This document shows positions 20,056 to 27,404 of a DNA stretch of 54,020 bases, piece after piece. Under the pieces are notes generated by a model that was not told the DNA's origin, made no database searches, and saw nothing but the letters and a program-made list of their open reading frames with translations. Position 1 is the first letter of the stretch. Each line of letters begins with the position of its first letter. The stretch is from Betaproteobacteria bacterium. Its GTDB lineage: Bacteria > Pseudomonadota > Gammaproteobacteria > Burkholderiales > Rhodocyclaceae. Position numbers and translations under genes: made by a program. The stretch covers positions 1 through 54,020 of the forward strand of contig SHNC01000268.1 of NCBI GenBank assembly GCA_004295105.1, given 5' to 3'.

Positions 20056-21864
20056 GTGCCAGCTTCGCATCCGTGCACGACCCTTGCAGGAAAGCTCCGC
20101 CGGACACTCGTCGCCGGCCTGACGCTGCTGCTGTTCGCCGCACCGTCCCTGTCCGCCGACGAAGCTCCCGCCCGCCGCGAAGTGCGCATCGGCGTGCTCG
20201 CCTTCCTCGGCGCCGAGGCGGCGGTTTCCGAATGGTCTCCGCTCAAGCGCCGCCTCGAGGCGGCGCTGCCACGATACGTGTTCAGGCTGGTCGAACTCGA
20301 CCATGCGCGCATGGATGCCGCCGCGCGTGCAGGCGAGCTCGATTTCGTCGTCACCAATCCGGGGCACTACGTCGAGCTCGAGTCCGAACTCGGCGCGAGC
20401 CGCATCCTGACGCTGGACAGCGGCAAGGGGCGCTCTGCTGCCGAGGCGCTGGGCTCCACCGTGGTGGCGCGTTCGGACAGTCGCGACCTCGACACGCTTG
20501 CCGACCTGCGCGGGCGGCGTGTGGCGATCGTCGGCACCGAAGCCTTCGGCGGCTATCAACTCGTGTGGCGCGAGCTTGCCGCGCTCGGCATCGATCCCGC
20601 GCGGGACTTGTCGGCGCTGAAGGTGGTGGGCTACCCGATGGACGAGGTGCTGGCCGCCGTCGAGCGTGGCGAGGCCGATGCCGGCGTCGTGCGCGCCTGT
20701 GTGCTGGAGGGGCGACCGCAGTGGGCATCGCGGCTGCGCGTCGTCGGCCGGCGCAGCGAGACGGATCATCCCTGTGCGACTTCGACGCGGCTGTATCCCG
20801 ACTGGGCCATCGCGACCCTGCACCATACGCCGCCCGAACTCGCCAAGTCGCTGGCCATCGCGCTGCTCGGCATGGAGCGGGGCGACGAAGGGATGGCATG
20901 GGCGGTGCCGGCCGACTACCAGGCGGTGCACGACCTATTTCGCGAACTGCAGATCGGCCCCTACGCCTACCTGCGCGAGCCCACGCTGATGGTCATGGCG
21001 GAGCGCTACTGGCCCTGGGTGGCCGCGGCGGCGGCGCTGGTCGTGCTGTGGATCCTGTACACGCTGCGGGTCGAACACATGGTGCATCTGCGCACCGCCG
21101 AGCTGCGCGCCGCGCTCGATGCACGCGACGTGCTGGAGCGCCGCATGCGCGACAGCCAGGAACAGGCCGAGCACCTGGCGCGCCTGTCGGTGCTGGGCGA
21201 ACTGTCGGGCACGCTTGCGCACGAACTCAACCAGCCCCTGGCAGCGATCGGCAATTACGCGCAGAGCCTCGAACGGCGTGTCGACAACCACCGCCTGACC
21301 GACGCGGCGGTGCGTGAAGCCGCCGGCGAGATCGCCGCGCAGGCCGAGCGCGCGGCGGGCATCATCGGCCGCATCCGCAGCTTCGCGCGGAAGCGCGTCG
21401 CACAACGCGAGCGGGTCGCGCCGTCCGAACTGGTGCGCGAGGCGGTGGCGTTGTTCCGCGGCATGCTGGCCAGCGCGCCGGAGGTGTCGATCACCGACGA
21501 GCTGCCGCCCGACACCACGATCGAGGTCGATCCCCTGCAGATCCAGCAGGTGCTGCTCAATCTGCTGAAGAACGCCTGGGACGCGACCCGCGAGCTGGCA
21601 CCGGAACGCCGCCCCCTCGCACTGCGGCTGGCCCGTACCGACGGCACGATCCGCATTCTGCTGCGCGATCAAGGCCCCGGTCTCGATGCCGCGGCGCAGG
21701 CGCGTCTTTTTGAGCCTTTCTTCACCACCAAGCGCGATGGCCTCGGTCTGGGCCTGTCGATCTGCCGGCGGATCGCCGAGGCGCACGGCGGCCGCCTGAC
21801 GGCGGAAGCGCCCGTCGAAGGTCCCGGCATGGTGTTCGCCTTGAGCCTGCCCAGCCATGACTGA
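20056..21864 (+). CDS. Sensor histidine kinase with PhnD-like periplasmic domain (TtrS-like)
   Basis: The protein has a signal-like hydrophobic stretch (residues about 15-30), a periplasmic PhnD/phosphonate-binding-like domain (REVRIGVLAFLGAEAA onward, including DFVVTNPGHYVELE), a transmembrane helix at YWPWVAAAAALVVLWILY, a short coiled coil, and a histidine kinase core. The kinase core has the H-box GTLAHELNQPLAAI, N-box NLLKNAWDA, G-box DQGPGLD and GLGLGLSICRRI. This layout matches TtrS, the tetrathionate sensor. No ATG lies in a suitable place; GTG 20056 is my best start but lacks a strong ribosome site, and GTG 19936 is possible. The start of the response regulator overlaps its stop by 8 bp. 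Confidence 0.85.
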   Translation: MPASHPCTTLAGKLRRTLVAGLTLLLFAAPSLSADEAPARREVRIGVLAFLGAEAAVSEWSPLKRRLEAALPRYVFRLVELDHARMDAAARAGELDFVVTNPGHYVELESELGASRILTLDSGKGRSAAEALGSTVVARSDSRDLDTLADLRGRRVAIVGTEAFGGYQLVWRELAALGIDPARDLSALKVVGYPMDEVLAAVERGEADAGVVRACVLEGRPQWASRLRVVGRRSETDHPCATSTRLYPDWAIATLHHTPPELAKSLAIALLGMERGDEGMAWAVPADYQAVHDLFRELQIGPYAYLREPTLMVMAERYWPWVAAAAALVVLWILYTLRVEHMVHLRTAELRAALDARDVLERRMRDSQEQAEHLARLSVLGELSGTLAHELNQPLAAIGNYAQSLERRVDNHRLTDAAVREAAGEIAAQAERAAGIIGRIRSFARKRVAQRERVAPSELVREAVALFRGMLASAPEVSITDELPPDTTIEVDPLQIQQVLLNLLKNAWDATRELAPERRPLALRLARTDGTIRILLRDQGPGLDAAAQARLFEPFFTTKRDGLGLGLSICRRIAEAHGGRLTAEAPVEGPGMVFALSLPSHD

Positions 21865-22489
21865 CCGCGACCATTGCGTCATCCACGTCGTCGACGACGA
21901 CGCCGCGTTTCGGCGCTCCCTCGTCTTCCTGCTCGAATCGGAGGACTGGCAGGTCAGGTCCCACGCCAGCGCGGAAGCGTTCCTCGAGGCCTGCGCCGCT
22001 CCGCCGCCCGACCTCGGCTGCCTCGTGCTCGACATCCGCATGCCCGGCATGAGCGGGCTCGAACTACAGCATGCGCTGCAGGCGCGCGGCTGGCGGGTAC
22101 CGATCGTGTTCATCACCGGCCATGGCGATGTGGAACTCGCGGTGCAGGCGATGAAACGCGGCGCCGCCGATTTCGTCGAGAAGCCGTTCAAGGACCAGGC
22201 CTTGCTGGATGCGGTGGCGGCGGCGGTGCGCCGTGGTGCGCAGGATCGCGCGCAGGCGGTGCGTCGTTGCGAGGCCGCGGAACTGCTCGCCCGGCTGTCG
22301 CCGCGCGAGCGTCAGGTCGCGCGGCTGGTGGCGCTCGGCTCACCGAACAAGATCGTCGCGCGAGAACTCGGCATCAGCGAGAAGACGGTTCACATCCACC
22401 GCCAGCACGTGATGGCAAAGACCGGTGTCGGCAGTGCGGCCGAACTGGCGCGCCTGATGCTGCGTGCCGACCCCGCCGCACTGGACTGA
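21857..22489 (+). CDS. FixJ/NarL-family response regulator (TtrR-like)
   Basis: The 210-residue protein has a receiver domain (residues about 6-120) with the acidic pocket DDD at 13-15, phospho-acceptor Asp59 in LDIRMPGMSG, and the switch Thr and Lys in FITGHGD and EKPF. It then has a LuxR-type helix-turn-helix (LSPRERQVARLVALGSPNK...LGISEKTVHIHRQHVMAK). It overlaps the sensor kinase gene by 8 bp, so the two form a pair. The nearest target is the tsdA-like gene downstream, where an inverted repeat could be its site. The TtrR label rests on the partner and context. Confidence 0.88.
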   Translation: MTDRDHCVIHVVDDDAAFRRSLVFLLESEDWQVRSHASAEAFLEACAAPPPDLGCLVLDIRMPGMSGLELQHALQARGWRVPIVFITGHGDVELAVQAMKRGAADFVEKPFKDQALLDAVAAAVRRGAQDRAQAVRRCEAAELLARLSPRERQVARLVALGSPNKIVARELGISEKTVHIHRQHVMAKTGVGSAAELARLMLRADPAALD

Positions 22490-22701
22490 AGCAGCACGCG
22501 CGGGCAGCCCCCCGAGCTCAGCGCCCCGGGTTGCCCGCACCCATTCCTCCCCCGGGGCCCATCCTGCCGCGTACCGGGGGTTCGTCGGGCAGCGTGGATG
22601 CCTCCAAGCCTCTTCCCGGATCTCAAGCTAGACGCCCTGCGGCTGCCGTGTGTATCGCCGTGTAGGCGGCACGCGCGCGGCTGGCTAGATCATTTTCCCT
22701 A

Positions 22702-22739
22702 TTGTCGAGCGCCGCGTGGACTGGGATAACGCTCGACAA
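22702..22739 (+). promoter_or_regulatory. Perfect 10-bp inverted repeat, candidate operator
   Basis: TTGTCGAGCG (22702-22711) and CGCTCGACAA (22730-22739) are perfect reverse complements separated by 18 bp, so the half-site centres are 28 bp apart, near the spacing of adjacent dimers on one DNA face. It lies about 120 bp upstream of tsdA and directly follows the response-regulator gene. It could bind that regulator or form a hairpin in RNA. Confidence 0.55.
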
Positions 22740-22771
22740 CGTCACTGGACACCCGCGCCATGCACATGTCC

Positions 22772-22785
22772 GTGATCAATATCAA
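22772..22785 (+). promoter_or_regulatory. FNR/ANR-like box upstream of tsdA
   Basis: GTGAT-CAAT-ATCAA matches the FNR/ANR consensus TTGAT-N4-ATCAA at 9 of 10 positions. The centre is 83 bp before the tsdA ATG. A TAAACA-like -10 (22801-22806) lies about 29 bp further from the centre. This would give oxygen-limited expression. Confidence 0.5.
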
Positions 22786-22861
22786 AAAACGGTGAAATTC
22801 TAAACATCGGGCGCCCACTGTCGCGCCCCGATCGACCCGTTCGAACATCAGGAGCGATGCC

Positions 22862-23902
22862 ATGAACAGAACGCATATCCCGGGTTTGCTGCTGGCGGCG
22901 GCGCTCGCGGTGGGAAGCCAGGCCCAGGCCCAGACCAGCCCCGTCAATCCGCTGGCGCCTGCCAAGGTCAGCCTCCTCGATCGCCCGCAGCCCAACGTCG
23001 ACAGTCTGCCCGACGACGAATACGGTCGTCTGGCCCGCTACGGACACGAACTGACGACGCGCACCTTCGCCCACATCGGGCCCGAGGTGAAGGACGACCG
23101 AAAGCGCTTCGCCGGCAACAACCTCGCATGCACCTCCTGTCACCAGGAGAACGCCACCAAACCCTATGCGATTCCCTGGGTCGGCGTCACCTCGACTTTT
23201 CCGCAGTACCGCGGTCGTGAAGATGCGCTGAGCACGGTGGAAGAGCGCGTCAATGGCTGCATGGAACGCAGCATGAACGGCAAGCCGCTGCCGCTCGATT
23301 CCACCGAGATGAAGGCCTTCACGACCTACATCCATTTCGTGTCGCGCGGGATTCCGGTGGGCGCGGAGATCGAGGGCAGCGCCACCAAGGCGGTCAAGTT
23401 GCCGAACCGGCGCGCCGACGTGGCCGCGGGGGAGGCGATCTTCAAGGCCCAGTGCCAGGTCTGCCATGGCGAGAACGGTGAGGGGCGTCGCGTCGGCACC
23501 CTGGGCGATGCGCAGGGCTACGTCTTCCCGCCGCTGTGGGGCAAGGACAGCTTCAACAACGGTGCCGGCATGAACCGCATCATCACCGCCACCCGCTTCA
23601 TCCGCCACAACATGCCGCAGGGGGTGAATCACACCACCGCCATCCTGACCGACGACGAAGCCTTCGACGTCGCAGCCTACATGCTGTCGCAACCGCGTCC
23701 GCTCAAGGCCAACCTCGAGAAGGACTTCCCGGCGCGCTGGAACAAGCCGATCGATGCCGCCTTCCCGCCGTATGTCGACGGCGCGCCGGCCGACCAGCAC
23801 AAGTACGGCCCCTTCCCGCCGCTGGCCGAGAAGGCGCGCGAACTCGCAGCGAGGCACGCCGAGGAAGTCAAGGCGAAACAGGCGCCGCCCGCCGCGAAGT
23901 GA
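22862..23902 (+). CDS. tsdA: Diheme cytochrome c, thiosulfate dehydrogenase/tetrathionate reductase
   Basis: The 346-residue periplasmic protein has a signal peptide ending near AQA-Q24. There are two c-type heme sites, CTSCH at 90-94 and CQVCH at 198-202. The segment FPQYRGRE...VEERVNGCMERSMNG (113-140) is the TsdA signature: Cys133 aligns with the unusual cysteine that ligates the active-site heme. TsdA joins two thiosulfates into tetrathionate, and some members mainly run the reverse reaction as tetrathionate reductases (Campylobacter jejuni). The TtrS/TtrR-like pair and FNR-like box next to it favour a role with tetrathionate under low oxygen, but direction cannot be read from sequence. 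An inverted-repeat hairpin follows. Confidence 0.9.
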   Translation: MNRTHIPGLLLAAALAVGSQAQAQTSPVNPLAPAKVSLLDRPQPNVDSLPDDEYGRLARYGHELTTRTFAHIGPEVKDDRKRFAGNNLACTSCHQENATKPYAIPWVGVTSTFPQYRGREDALSTVEERVNGCMERSMNGKPLPLDSTEMKAFTTYIHFVSRGIPVGAEIEGSATKAVKLPNRRADVAAGEAIFKAQCQVCHGENGEGRRVGTLGDAQGYVFPPLWGKDSFNNGAGMNRIITATRFIRHNMPQGVNHTTAILTDDEAFDVAAYMLSQPRPLKANLEKDFPARWNKPIDAAFPPYVDGAPADQHKYGPFPPLAEKARELAARHAEEVKAKQAPPAAK

Positions 23903-23925
23903 GCCGGCGTGCTTGCTGCAGATCA

Positions 23926-23954
23926 CGGGCTGTCGCGTCGGACGCGACAGCCCG
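23926..23954 (+). terminator. Strong hairpin after tsdA
   Basis: A 14-bp arm (23926-23939, CGGGCTGTCGCGTC) is exactly complementary to 23941-23954, with one base between them. No T-run follows, so termination would be hairpin-only or Rho-assisted; it may also protect the tsdA mRNA 3' end. Confidence 0.55.
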
Positions 23955-24059
23955 CGTCATTTCGGGCGTGCGCCGGCGCGACCACGGAACCTTGCGTCCG
24001 CAACGTGACCAAATCCCGGGAATCAGCCGATGCCGAGGAGTAGGCTGAAGCACAAAAGT

Positions 24060-24065
24060 TATAAT
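24060..24065 (+). promoter_or_regulatory. -10 box (TATAAT) for the MBL-fold gene
   Basis: A perfect TATAAT at 24060-24065 lies 36 bp before the GTG start of the hydrolase. No good -35 box is seen at the usual distance, so an activator may be needed. It helps place the start at 24102 rather than 24030. Confidence 0.4.
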
Positions 24066-24101
24066 TGCGCAAAACGAGCAGACGCAACGGGGGAGCCTGT
24101 C

Positions 24102-25073
24102 GTGCAGCACCTCATCACTCATCCGCAGGGCATCCATGCGGTCGATTCCGGCTATGGCAGGCCGCTGCTGGCCGCCATCCACATCATCGTGCACAACGGC
24201 CATGCGGCCCTGGTCGATACCGGCAACAATGCCTCGGTGCCGCGCGTGCTGTCGGCGCTGGCGCAACTGGGCATCGCGCCGGAGGCGGTCGACTGGGTCC
24301 TGCTGACCCACATCCACCTCGATCATGCCGGGGCCGCCGGCAGCCTCATGTGTGCGCTGCCGAAGGCGCGGCTGGTGGTGCATCAGCGCGGCGTGCGCCA
24401 CATGGTGGATCCTGCGCGGCTGTGGGAAGGCACCTCGGCAGTGTATGGCGCCGAACGGGCGTTCGAACTCTACGGCCGGCTCGTTCCGGTCGAGGCCTCG
24501 CGCATCGTCGTGGCGACCGACGGCCTGGAGATCGACCTTGCCGGGCGACGCCTGCGCATGCTCGATACGCCCGGCCATGCACGCCACCACATCTGCATCT
24601 GGGACGAGACCTCCCGATCCTTCTTCACCGGCGACACATTCGGTCTGTCATACCGCGAGTTCGACGTCGACGGCCGGGCGTTCATCTTCCCGACCACCAC
24701 GCCCACGCAGTTCGATCCTGCAGCGATGCATGCCTCGATCGACCGCCTGCTGTCGTACGAACCGCGTTCGATGTATCTCACCCACTTCAGCCGCGTCACC
24801 GAAGTCGAGCGCCTCGGCGCTGACCTGCATCGGCTGATCGACACCATGGTCGCCGTCGCGCAGGCGGCGCGCGGAGACGGCGTGGCGCGCCATGTCGAGA
24901 TCCTGGCTGGGCTGGAGCAGGTGGTGCGCGAGGAGACGACGCGCCAGAGCTGGGCGCTGTCCGAGGACGACGCGCTGGAACTCCTGCGCACCGATCTCGA
25001 ACTGAATGCCCAAGGCCTGGGCGAGTGGCTCGACAGCCAGCGCGAACTCGCCGCCGGTCTGGTCAGCGCATAG
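24102..25073 (+). CDS. MBL-fold metallo-hydrolase
   Basis: The 323-residue cytoplasmic protein has the metallo-beta-lactamase fold in residues about 1-215. The metal motif is H70-x-H72-x-D74-H75 (THIHLDHAG), then TPGHARHH, FTGDTFG and YLTHFS provide the further His and Asp ligands. The C-terminal quarter is helical and unfamiliar. The substrate is unknown; glyoxalase II, lactonase and thiolesterase-like activities all use this fold. I chose GTG 24102 because GGGGGAG sits about seven bases upstream. It overlaps the convergent SEL1 gene by 11 bp. Confidence 0.85.
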   Translation: MQHLITHPQGIHAVDSGYGRPLLAAIHIIVHNGHAALVDTGNNASVPRVLSALAQLGIAPEAVDWVLLTHIHLDHAGAAGSLMCALPKARLVVHQRGVRHMVDPARLWEGTSAVYGAERAFELYGRLVPVEASRIVVATDGLEIDLAGRRLRMLDTPGHARHHICIWDETSRSFFTGDTFGLSYREFDVDGRAFIFPTTTPTQFDPAAMHASIDRLLSYEPRSMYLTHFSRVTEVERLGADLHRLIDTMVAVAQAARGDGVARHVEILAGLEQVVREETTRQSWALSEDDALELLRTDLELNAQGLGEWLDSQRELAAGLVSA

Positions 25074-25878
25074 GCGGTGGTTGCGCGGCGTCGGGCACTG
25101 CCGGCGCAAGGTCGGCCGGAGGTGCCGCGTTGCTGGCGCCTCCGCCCTCCTCGATCATGCGGTCGAGGCCCTGCAGGCGTGCCGCCGCCGCCGGGTCGCC
25201 CTGACGGGCCGCGGCGCCGTACCAGTGCGCTGCAAGCCGACTGTCCTGTGGCAGGCCGTAACCTTCCTCGTACATGTTGCCCACCAGGAACTGTGCGCCC
25301 GGTTCGCCCGCGCGCGCTGCGGCCAGATACCACTGCGCGGCCTTCGCATAGTCGGGCGCGGCCCCACCGCTGCCGACGAAGTACATGGTCGCCAGCGCGA
25401 CCTGGGATTCCACGTGTCCCTGCTCGGCCGCCCGGCGATACCACTCCTGCGCAGTCGCGGCGGATCGTGCAACGCCATCGCCGAGGTCGTAGAGCTGGGC
25501 GAAGCGGTACTGAGCCTCGGCCAGGCCGGCGCCGGCCGCCTGGCGCAACCACCGCCAGGCGGCATTGCCCGCACCGTCCGGGGCCCGGGTCTCGCCGCGG
25601 TAGAGCATCATCGCGTAGTTGAACTGCGCGAGGCGGTTGCCGGCACGGGCTGCGCGCTCGAAGAGGCCGGCGGCCTCGTCGTGGCGGCCTGCCTCGTACG
25701 CGCTCACGCCGGCCTGCGCGACGTCGCCCGAGGGCGGCAGCGACAGCGCTGGCTGCGACAACGACATCAGCGTCGCACACGCGGCGCGGCCAGCCCATCG
25801 ACCCAGTGTCGTGGCCAGTCGGCGCCTGCGAGAAGGGGCGAGGGGAGGTCCGGCTGCTGCATTCGCGATCGATGTCAT
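25063..25878 (-). CDS. SEL1-like repeat (TPR-type) protein
   Basis: The 271-residue protein starts MTSIANAAAG, with a basic N-terminus and a hydrophobic stretch (GRAACATLMSLSQPALSLPP) that may be a signal peptide. About five SEL1 repeats follow (residues 55-245), each with the A-x3-G-x3-A pattern, such as AAEQGHVESQVALATMY and AARAGEPGAQFLVGNMY. The tail is rich in Pro and Ala. Such proteins are scaffolds or regulators; no function can be assigned. Tail-to-tail overlap with the MBL gene and head-to-head position to tcdA are the only context. Confidence 0.82.
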   Translation of the reverse strand: MTSIANAAAGPPLAPSRRRRLATTLGRWAGRAACATLMSLSQPALSLPPSGDVAQAGVSAYEAGRHDEAAGLFERAARAGNRLAQFNYAMMLYRGETRAPDGAGNAAWRWLRQAAGAGLAEAQYRFAQLYDLGDGVARSAATAQEWYRRAAEQGHVESQVALATMYFVGSGGAAPDYAKAAQWYLAAARAGEPGAQFLVGNMYEEGYGLPQDSRLAAHWYGAAARQGDPAAAARLQGLDRMIEEGGGASNAAPPADLAPAVPDAAQPPPMR

Positions 25879-26048
25879 GACGGCCTTGGGCAGGGCGGAA
25901 GGTGCGGGAAGCGCGACCGATGCGGATTGGAGCGCCCATGTCCGCACGAGTTCAGCCGTCCCCGGTCCGCTGCGGTAACATGCGTCGAACATTGCCCGGC
26001 GACCGACTCCAGCGCCTGCCGGCACTGATCCGCAGGAACTGCCTCCCG

Positions 26049-26903
26049 ATGACGACCGAGACTTCCATCGACACGACTGCCGCTGCCGCGGCAGTCGCAT
26101 TGCCCGCGCCCGACCTCGAACGCCGCTTCGGTGGGCTCGACCGCCTGTACGGTTCGGGCGCCGTGCAGGCGCTGGCGCGAGCGCGCGCTTGCGTGGTCGG
26201 CATCGGCGGCGTCGGATCGTGGGTTGCCGAGGCGCTGGCACGCAGCGGGGTGGGGCGGATCACGCTGATCGACCTCGACCACGTCGCCGAGTCCAACATC
26301 AACCGCCAGGCGCAGGCGCTCGACAGCACGCTGGGGCAGGCCAAGGTACTGGCCATGGCGGCGCGCATGCGCGACATCAACCCCGGCTGCGAACTCGACA
26401 CCGTGGACGATTTCCTCACGCCCGACAACGCGGGCGAACTGCTGTCCGGTTTCGACGGCGTCGTCGTCGATGCGATCGACAACGTGCGCGCGAAGGTCGC
26501 GCTGGCGGTGGTGTGTCGTGACCGTCGCCTGCCCCTGGTGATGGCCGGTGGCGCGGGTGGCAAGCTGGATCCGGGTCGCATACGGGTCGACGACCTGTCG
26601 CGTACCGAGCAGGATCCGCTGCTGGCGAAGGTGCGGGCACGCCTGCGCAAGGAGCACGGCTTCACCCGCGACCCCCGGCGCAAGTTCGGCATCGAGGCTG
26701 TGTATTCGACCGAGCCGCTGCGCTATCCCGCGCCCGCCGCCTGCGATGTCGGCGAGGCGCCGCATGCCGGCACCGCATCGCGCGGGCCGCAAGGGCTGGC
26801 GTGTGCCGGCTACGGCTCGAGCGTGGCGGTGACGGCCAGCTTCGGCCTGTTCGCTGCGGCGCGGGCGATCGAACATCTGCTGCGCGAGCGCAGGGCAGCT
26901 TGA
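26049..26903 (+). CDS. tcdA: tRNA threonylcarbamoyladenosine dehydratase
   Basis: The 284-residue E1-like (ThiF/MoeB superfamily) enzyme uses ATP to cyclise t6A37 of tRNA to ct6A. The match to E. coli TcdA (CsdL) is close: RFGGLDRLYG, then the nucleotide loop VVGIGGVGSWVAEALARSG, ITLIDLDHV, NRQ, TVDDFLTPDN, DAIDNVRAK, AGGAGGKLDP and SSVAVTASFG near the end. I chose ATG 26049, giving 18 extra residues before the conserved part; the frame is open further upstream. It reads away from the SEL1 gene and is 16 bp from the CbiX-like gene. Confidence 0.93.
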   Translation: MTTETSIDTTAAAAAVALPAPDLERRFGGLDRLYGSGAVQALARARACVVGIGGVGSWVAEALARSGVGRITLIDLDHVAESNINRQAQALDSTLGQAKVLAMAARMRDINPGCELDTVDDFLTPDNAGELLSGFDGVVVDAIDNVRAKVALAVVCRDRRLPLVMAGGAGGKLDPGRIRVDDLSRTEQDPLLAKVRARLRKEHGFTRDPRRKFGIEAVYSTEPLRYPAPAACDVGEAPHAGTASRGPQGLACAGYGSSVAVTASFGLFAAARAIEHLLRERRAA

Positions 26904-26919
26904 AGCTTTGGGAGGCGAT

Positions 26920-27315
26920 GTGAGCGGGACGACAATCGGGAAGAGGGCAGGCATCGTGCTGTTCGGCCATGGGGCGCGTGATCCGGAGTGGGCGCGACCA
27001 ATGCAACGCATCCGCGCCGCGCTCGAGCAGAACGGGCAGAGCCTGCGGGTGGAACTGGCCTTCCTGGAGTTCATGACGCCCACGCTGACGGAGGCGGTCG
27101 AACGGCTCGCCGCCGACGGCGTGGGCCGCATCGCCGTGGTGCCGGTCTTTCTCGCCCAGGGCGGACACCTGAAGCGGGACCTGCCGGTCCTCATCGACGC
27201 CGTTCGGAGCACGCACCCCGCCTGCGAAATCACGCTGGCCCAGGCCGCCGGCGAGGCCGACGGGGTGATCGCCGCGATGGCCGACTACGCGAAGGATTGC
27301 CTGCGCATGATGTAG
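26920..27315 (+). CDS. CbiX/SirB-type sirohydrochlorin chelatase-like protein
   Basis: The 131-residue single-domain protein is like archaeal short CbiX and bacterial SirB halves. The two metal-chelating histidines of the family are in FGHGARDP (His17) and AQGGHLKRD (His83). The family puts cobalt, nickel or iron into sirohydrochlorin for cobalamin, F430 or siroheme. I chose GTG 26920 because GGGAGG lies just upstream. It may be co-transcribed with tcdA. The metal and pathway cannot be told from sequence. Confidence 0.85.
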   Translation: MSGTTIGKRAGIVLFGHGARDPEWARPMQRIRAALEQNGQSLRVELAFLEFMTPTLTEAVERLAADGVGRIAVVPVFLAQGGHLKRDLPVLIDAVRSTHPACEITLAQAAGEADGVIAAMADYAKDCLRMM

Positions 27316-27369
27316 GTGGGCGTGTCGGGTAGCGGGGATGCGTCGGCCACGCGACGCGCTGGCGCGTGC

Positions 27370-27404
27370 TTGACGTGCAAGTTTATAAGAATATACTTAT
27401 AAAC
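27370..27404 (+). promoter_or_regulatory. Promoter-operator of the RND operon
   Basis: TTGACG (27370-27375), a 16-bp spacer and TATACT (27392-27397) make a strong sigma70-type promoter. A perfect palindrome, GTTTATAAG (27381-27389) and CTTATAAAC (27396-27404) with a 6-bp centre, covers the spacer and the -10 box and ends one base before the ATG at 27405. This is a repressor-type position. Confidence 0.65.

Larger units (their letters stand above)
22490..22861 (+). other. 372-bp regulatory gap before tsdA
   Basis: There is no convincing gene. The first 200 bp are G/C-rich with an imperfect CCCCCGG/CCGGGGG pairing lacking a T-tract. The second half holds a perfect 10-bp inverted repeat and an FNR-like box (listed separately), then AGGAG upstream of the tsdA ATG. 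Confidence 0.7.

Noticed and set aside
22550-22600. A CCCCCGG/CCGGGGG pairing after the response-regulator gene as a terminator
   Set aside because: The loop is long and no T-tract follows. In such GC-rich DNA this pairing is weak evidence.
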